Shown here: piece after piece, positions 1-4,800 of the stretch
Numbering within the stretch: the stretch's first letter is position 1
Layout: the number at the start of each line of letters is the position of its first letter
Origin: an uncultured Haloferula sp.
Lineage (GTDB): Bacteria; Verrucomicrobiota; Verrucomicrobiae; Verrucomicrobiales; Akkermansiaceae
Direction of reading: 5' to 3'
Assembly (NCBI GenBank): GCA_946481625.1
Contig: CAMLOZ010000177.1
Location: 1 to 7,088 of the forward strand
DNA: 7,088 nt
Notes under the pieces: generated by a model
Database searches by the model: none
What the model saw: only the letters and a program-made list of their open reading frames with translations
What the model was told of the DNA's origin: nothing
Translations under genes and position numbers: made by a program

Positions 1-459
1 GTCATCGCGGACGAACCGACCACCGCGCTCGACGTGACCGTGCAGGCTCAGATCCTCGATCTGATGAAGCGCCTGCAGGCGGAGATGGGTATGTCCCTCA
101 TGCTCATTACCCATGACCTCGGCGTGATTGCGGAAACCTGCGATGAGGTCGTCGTGATGTATGCCGGCCGCGTCGTCGAGCGTGCGCCGGTGAAGGAGCT
201 CTTCGCCCGCCCGCTGCACGCCTATACCCGCGGGCTGCTGGCTTCCATCCCGCGGATGGAGACTCCGCGCAAGACGGTGCTGCCCGTGATCCCCGGCATG
301 GTCGCCTCGCTCAAGGATCTCGTTCCCGGCTGCCGTTTCTGCCAGCGCATGGACCGCCAGAACTCGAAGCTTCTTCGCGAACGTCCGCCCTTCATCGAAG
401 TCTCGACCGGGCATTGGGTCGAGGCCTGCCCGACCTGCTACGCCTCGACCGAAGCATGA
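1..459 (+). CDS. oppD: Oligopeptide/dipeptide ABC importer ATPase, OppD/DppD type (C-terminal part)
   Basis: This is the C-terminal 152 residues of a cytoplasmic ATPase that, paired with an OppF-type partner, powers peptide uptake through a two-permease membrane channel. The first codon lies in the Walker B strand (VIADEP, residues 1-6), followed by the D-loop TALD (8-11) and the switch histidine in ITHD (His38). The C-terminal oligopeptide-transporter domain is seen at [14 protein letters not shown] (71-84). Walker A, Q-loop and LSGGQ signature lie left of the window. The tail keeps four cysteines in two pairs (GCRFC at 110-114, ACPTC at 142-146); such cysteines hold a [4Fe-4S] cluster in characterised Opp/Dpp ATPases. 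An in-frame GTG at base 34 is inside the conserved core and is not the true start. The stop TGA at 457-459 overlaps the ATG of the next gene. Family assignment is firm; the substrate (oligopeptide, dipeptide or other) cannot be told, so the symbol is by homology and gene order. Confidence 0.93.
   Translation, partial: VIADEPTTALDVTVQAQILDLMKRLQAEMGMSLMLITHDLGVIAETCDEVVVMYAGRVVERAPVKELFARPLHAYTRGLLASIPRMETPRKTVLPVIPGMVASLKDLVPGCRFCQRMDRQNSKLLRERPPFIEVSTGHWVEACPTCYASTEA
456..459 (+). promoter_or_regulatory. ATGA start/stop overlap of oppD and oppF (translational coupling)
   Basis: The four bases ATGA hold both the oppF start codon (456-458) and the oppD stop (457-459). The preceding bases show no good ribosome binding site, so ribosomes finishing oppD probably re-initiate on oppF. 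This would give matched amounts of the two ATPases, which act as a heterodimer. The overlap is seen directly; the coupling is inferred. Confidence 0.7.
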
Positions 460-1463
460 CCCCGATCCTCTCCATCCGCGATCTCAAGGTGCATTTCCCC
501 GTCACCGGCGGACTCTTCATGCGCCAGATCGGCTCCGTGCGGGCGGTGGACGGTGTCTCCTTCGATATCGCCCCCGGTGAGACCCTCGGTCTCGTCGGCG
601 AATCCGGCTGCGGCAAGTCCACCCTCGGCAAGGCGATCGTCCGTCTCAACGACACGAATGCAGGCTCGATCAAGTTCGACGGCAGGGACATCACCCGTCT
701 CGGCCGCGGGGAAATGCAACCGGTGCGGCGTCAAATCCAGATGATCTTTCAGGATCCGGTCGAGTCTCTGAACGCCCGCCATAGCGTCCGCGAGATCATC
801 GAGGAGCCTCTTGTCATCCATCGCATCGGATCGGCCAAGGACCGCCGCAAGCGCGTGGACGAACTCTTGGAGCGAGTCGGCCTTCAAAGCGCCGCTGCCG
901 AACGCTATCCCTTCGAGTTCTCCGGCGGCCAGCGCCAGCGCATCGGGATCGCCCGCGCCATCGCCTTGAATCCGAAACTCATCGTGTGCGACGAGCCCGT
1001 CTCCGCGCTCGATGTCTCCGTCCAGTCCCAGGTCTTGAACCTGCTGTTGGAACTCCAAAAGGACCTCGGCCTCTCCTATCTCTTCATCGCCCACAATCTC
1101 GCCGTGGTGAAGCACATCTCCGACCGCGTCGCCGTGATGTACCTTGGCAAGATCGTCGAGCTGGCCGCCGCCGACGCGATCTACCATCGGCCCAAGCACG
1201 CCTACACCAAGGCGCTGCTCTCCGCCATTCCAGAGCCCGATCCCACGCTGGAGAAGAAGCGCATCCTCCTGGAGGGTGACGTCCCGTCGCCCATCGACCC
1301 GCCGAAGGGCAGCGCCTTCGGCCACCGGATCAAGCATCCCCGTTACGAGGAAACCGTCGGTGCCGATCTCTCGCTCCGTGAGATCGAGCCCGGTCACTGG
1401 GCCGCCGCCGACCCCTGCTGTCTGGAGCCGGCGGATTGGGCCAAGGTCACGGCTGCCAGGTAG
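456..1463 (+). CDS. oppF: Oligopeptide/dipeptide ABC importer ATPase, OppF/DppF type (complete)
   Basis: This complete 335-residue protein matches the usual length of OppF/DppF (about 330). It is the second cytoplasmic ATPase of a peptide importer. Motifs in order: Walker [10 protein letters not shown] (48-56), Q-loop FQDP (Gln99), ABC signature FSGGQRQR (155-162), Walker B LIVCDE (175-180), D-loop SALD (183-186), switch histidine in IAHN (His213, followed by Asn where Asp is usual). The C-terminal domain follows ([14 protein letters not shown], 246-259; [12 protein letters not shown], 272-283). All ATPase residues are present. The ATG at 456 is chosen because [16 protein letters not shown] matches the family N-terminus and gives an ATGA overlap with oppD; a TTG at 414 would add 14 unrelated residues. 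No clear Shine-Dalgarno precedes it, so coupled translation is likely. Oddity: the usual GC-x-F-x-x-R-C segment after the SPxxPP motif reads [11 protein letters not shown], without cysteines; only Cys321-Cys322 remain in the tail. Peptide specificity is not shown by the sequence. Confidence 0.95.
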   Translation: MTPILSIRDLKVHFPVTGGLFMRQIGSVRAVDGVSFDIAPGETLGLVGESGCGKSTLGKAIVRLNDTNAGSIKFDGRDITRLGRGEMQPVRRQIQMIFQDPVESLNARHSVREIIEEPLVIHRIGSAKDRRKRVDELLERVGLQSAAAERYPFEFSGGQRQRIGIARAIALNPKLIVCDEPVSALDVSVQSQVLNLLLELQKDLGLSYLFIAHNLAVVKHISDRVAVMYLGKIVELAAADAIYHRPKHAYTKALLSAIPEPDPTLEKKRILLEGDVPSPIDPPKGSAFGHRIKHPRYEETVGADLSLREIEPGHWAAADPCCLEPADWAKVTAAR

Positions 1464-1467
1464 CCGT
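1449..1467. terminator. Possible stem-loop between the convergent genes
   Basis: ACGGCT (1449-1454) and AGCCGT (1462-1467) form a perfect 6-bp inverted repeat around a 7-base loop. On the plus-strand RNA the stem can extend by a G-U and a C-G pair, leaving a 3-base loop. It spans the oppF stop codon and lies just before the 19-bp gap to the convergent gene, where a shared terminator would be expected. No run of T follows on either strand, so it is not a classical intrinsic terminator. A stem this short could also be chance in GC-rich DNA. Confidence 0.22.
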
Positions 1468-1482
1468 CGGTTCCCCGCTTCG

Positions 1483-1884
1483 TCACTCCGCCCTCACCCG
1501 GATGAAGTCCTTGGCACCGCTGGTCGGGATCCGGCAGCGTCTCGCCTCCGAACCTTCCATCACCGGTGCGCTGGCATCCACCTCGTCCACCAAGCCCGAG
1601 GTATTCCATCCGCCGAGGTTCTCCGACCGCTCCGCGTGATATCCCAGCCCTGCATCGATGCGATCCTGCCAGACCCGGTAGCGCAGCGTGACCCAGAGTT
1701 GGCCCTCGATCGTTTCGACCGAAGAAGCGACCGGATTCGCGGATCTCACGTTCGGATCGGTATTGAAGGCGTACTCCAGGAAGTTCCCGATCCCGTCAAG
1801 GTCCGGATCTGCATCCGTGAAGGCATCCGCGCCGGCGAGCCCGTGGTCTTCCGCCCAATCCTCGAAGCCGAGCCCCGAGTTGCC
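1483..1884 (-). other. C-terminal domain with one dockerin/EF-hand-like calcium loop
   Basis: Residues 1735-1867. The loop DPDLDGIGNFLE (bases 1774-1809) has Asp at positions 1, 3 and 5, Gly at 6, Asn at 9 and Glu at 12, as in EF-hand and dockerin loops, and is followed by YAFNTDP. There is one copy, so it is not a full dockerin pair. The remainder (WVTLRYR, YHAERSENLGGW, IPTSGAKDFIRVRAE) resembles a C-terminal module common, as I recall, in Verrucomicrobia exported proteins. It may bind calcium and take part in sorting or attachment; this is inferred. Confidence 0.6.
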
Positions 1885-4800
1885 GGCGCGCAACAGTACC
1901 GAGCCCGGGGAATACTCCACGGCGAATCCAGGTGCCTGGACCGTCGCGAATGTCCCGGAGATCCCGGAGCCGCTCAGGAAAGTGAAGGTTGTCTCTTCCG
2001 CCGGGATGTAGCCGCCGGTCTTCACCACCATCAGCTTTCCTCCGAGTTGGAAACCTCCGCCAGCCTGCAGGATGTCGAAATCCGGTGTCGCCGCATTCTC
2101 GCCGCCCACCTCGATCGCCAGCACGCCGCTCGCGGTTTGCTGGAACCACCAGTCGAGCGTCTGTCGGTCGTGCGGTGCTCCGATGTTCATCGTACCGTCA
2201 TTGATCAGCTTGTTGCCACCGTAGTTGTTCCCCAGATGGCAGCTTCCCGGGCAATTCAGCGTTCCGCCCGCCAGGTTGCGCAGGGTGGAGCTGTCGTAAC
2301 CAAGCAGGGTGCCGGTTCCGCCCAGCGTCATCGTGCCACTATTGCGGAGCTCCCCGACGGCACCGATGCCTTTGCCTCCCGGACCGCTCAGTGTCGTCGT
2401 CGAATTCAACGCGAGCACGCGCCCGAGCCAGCCCGCGGTCCATTCGATGGTGCCACCGGTGAAGCCACCGCTGCCATCGGTGTGACCGAGGATATCCGCA
2501 CCGGCGAAGCGGACCGAACTTCCGGCCTGGATCGTCGCCACGCCTTGGACCGTCGTCGTCCCCGTGTTGAAGCGGGTCTGCGCCGCGCCCTCGAATTCCG
2601 TCCCGGGCAGCAGATTCACCGTTGTCTGGAAGTCGATGCTTCCCGTCTGGGGTCGCAGCGTCGCCGCCCCTTCGACCACCCACTCGTCCACCAGCGTGGA
2701 TAGTGGCCCGGCAGTCTTCTCGATCGTCCCAGCCAGCAGCAGGCGATTGCCACCATAATAGTTGCCGAGAAGATCGCCGTCCGCCGTCACGCGGAACAGG
2801 CCGCCTGCCGGAACATCGATGGTGGAGCTGTCCCGGCCCACGATGGGATGCCCGCCTTCCCACTGCAGCAGCCCCGCGACCGTCAGCTTCGCGCCTGACC
2901 ACAGGCTCTTGTAATCCGGGCCGGAGACCGTCAGCGAGGCTCCGGTCGGCACCGCCGTGCTTCCTTCGAGATAGCCGCCGGTCCAGGTGGAACCGTTGGC
3001 GAAGGAAAATACGGCAGCTCCCGTAGCTCCTGCCGTGCCCCCTTTGACGTCGAGCCTGCCTCCGGCGTTCCCGCTCGCGATCAGCGATCCGCCGGTGATT
3101 TCCACGCCGCCGCTCAAGCTGGCTCCGCCCTCGAGAACATGCGCGTTGTTGGCGAACCGCACCAGGCCGCCGCTGTTGCCCGTGAATATGCCGTCGCCGC
3201 TTCCGCCACCGTGCAAGGAAAGCACCCCGGCGTTCACCTGCGTCGTGCCGTCGTTGTCGAAAGCCCAATGGATTGCGTTCTCCGCTGCATTGGTCTTCAA
3301 CACGCTGCCGCCTTCGTCGATCACCACGTGGTTGTTGCCGTAGTAGTTCGGCATCGTGCCTCCGCCCTGGATTCGGAACAGGCCCCCGCTCCGGATCACG
3401 AAGCTGCTGTTGTCGTAGCCGGTCAGATCTCCTTCGTCCCAGGCCAATTCACCCGAGACCTCCACGGACGAACCTGCAGCCAGGAGGCGGCCTCCCGTGG
3501 TCGTCAACCTCAGGAACGAACCGGCGGCGACCTTGGTCACTCCGTGGAAAGTTCCCGCTGCCCACTTCAAGGTGCCGTTCACCGAACCGGTCGCCTCTCC
3601 CGTGAAGTTTCCTGCCGCCACCATGGTATCCGCGTTGAAGGTGGTGGAACCCTTGAGGGTCGCGGTTCCATGCATCGAAAAGCTTCCCGCCCCACTGAAG
3701 GAAGCTCCGGACAGGAGGTTGATGGTGGAGTGGATCTGCGTGCTTCCCGCATCCGCCGTAAAGCTTCCGGAGTGGTGGTAGGTCCAATCGTCCAGGATCA
3801 CGTCACCGCTCGCCGCGCTACGCTTCAAGGTGCCCTGGTTGAAGAAATGGTTGCTGCCGTAATACCTGTTGAAGGCATCGCCCGCAGTCGCGAATTCCCA
3901 GGTAGCCCCGGGATGGTTCGTGACTGTCACGCTGTCGTACCCGACGAGCGGGTTGCCCGCCTGCCAGACCACGGTTCCCTTGTTGTCCAGCACCGCGCCC
4001 GCGTTGAGCTGGCAACTGCCGTTGATCGTGAGCTGCCTGTTTACAGGGTTTTCCAGGGTTCCGGCGATGCTGCCTCCGGTCCAGGTCCAGTTCCCTTGGA
4101 TCTTCGCGCCGGCCCCGGCCACCATCGTGCCACCGGTGAGTTTCAGGGTGGTGGCGGTGGAGTGGATCTGGCCGTTCAGCGAGCAAACGCCATCGGAATG
4201 GTCGAAGGTCCCCGCTCCCGACAGCAGGGCCCCCGCGGGCAAGGTCAGGTTCGCCGCCACCCGCAGGGTGCCGGCCGAAACCTTGGTCTCTCCCGGCAGG
4301 CTGTAGCTCCAGTAGGGAAGTACGGTTTCTCCGGCACCGGTCTTCTCCAGGAGGCCCGCATTGTTGAAAGTATTGCTTCCGTAGTAGTTGCTGAACGCGT
4401 TGCCCGTCGTCTCCAGACGCCACACGCCGCCGGCCTGGTTGTTGACGGTGACACTGTCGTAGCCCCTAAGGGGCGATGCCGAGTTCCAATGGACGACGCC
4501 CGAGTTGTTCAGCACCGCCCCGGTGTTGAGCTGGCAGTCCCCGGCGATCGTCAGGTCGGATCCCGCGGGCACGGTGAAGGTCCCCGACCACGCGCCGCCG
4601 GTCCACCGGTAGTTGCCGCTCAGGGTGACCGGAGCGGTCGCGTTCAAAGTGCCTCCCTCGATCGTGAAGAGGCCGCTGGGGTTTGCGATCGTGCCGGAGA
4701 CGTTCAGGTTCCATCCTGTCTGCTTGAAGCTGCCGCCACCCGTGAACTGCACGCCGGATGTCAGGGAGGAGTTGGAATTGATCACCAGTTCCCCGCCTTG

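Noticed and set aside
438..1397. 319-codon minus-strand frame opposite oppF
   Set aside because: The whole stretch is explained by oppF with all ABC motifs; the antisense product shows no family features.
1774..1809. Full dockerin domain, hence a cellulosome link
   Set aside because: Only one calcium loop is present; a dockerin needs two in tandem. The lone loop better fits a general calcium-binding C-terminal module.
1144..2703. 519-codon plus-strand frame crossing the oppF end and the convergent gene
   Set aside because: It overlaps conserved oppF motifs in another frame and then runs antisense to the large gene. Arg/Ser/Pro-rich composition is typical of a shadow frame.
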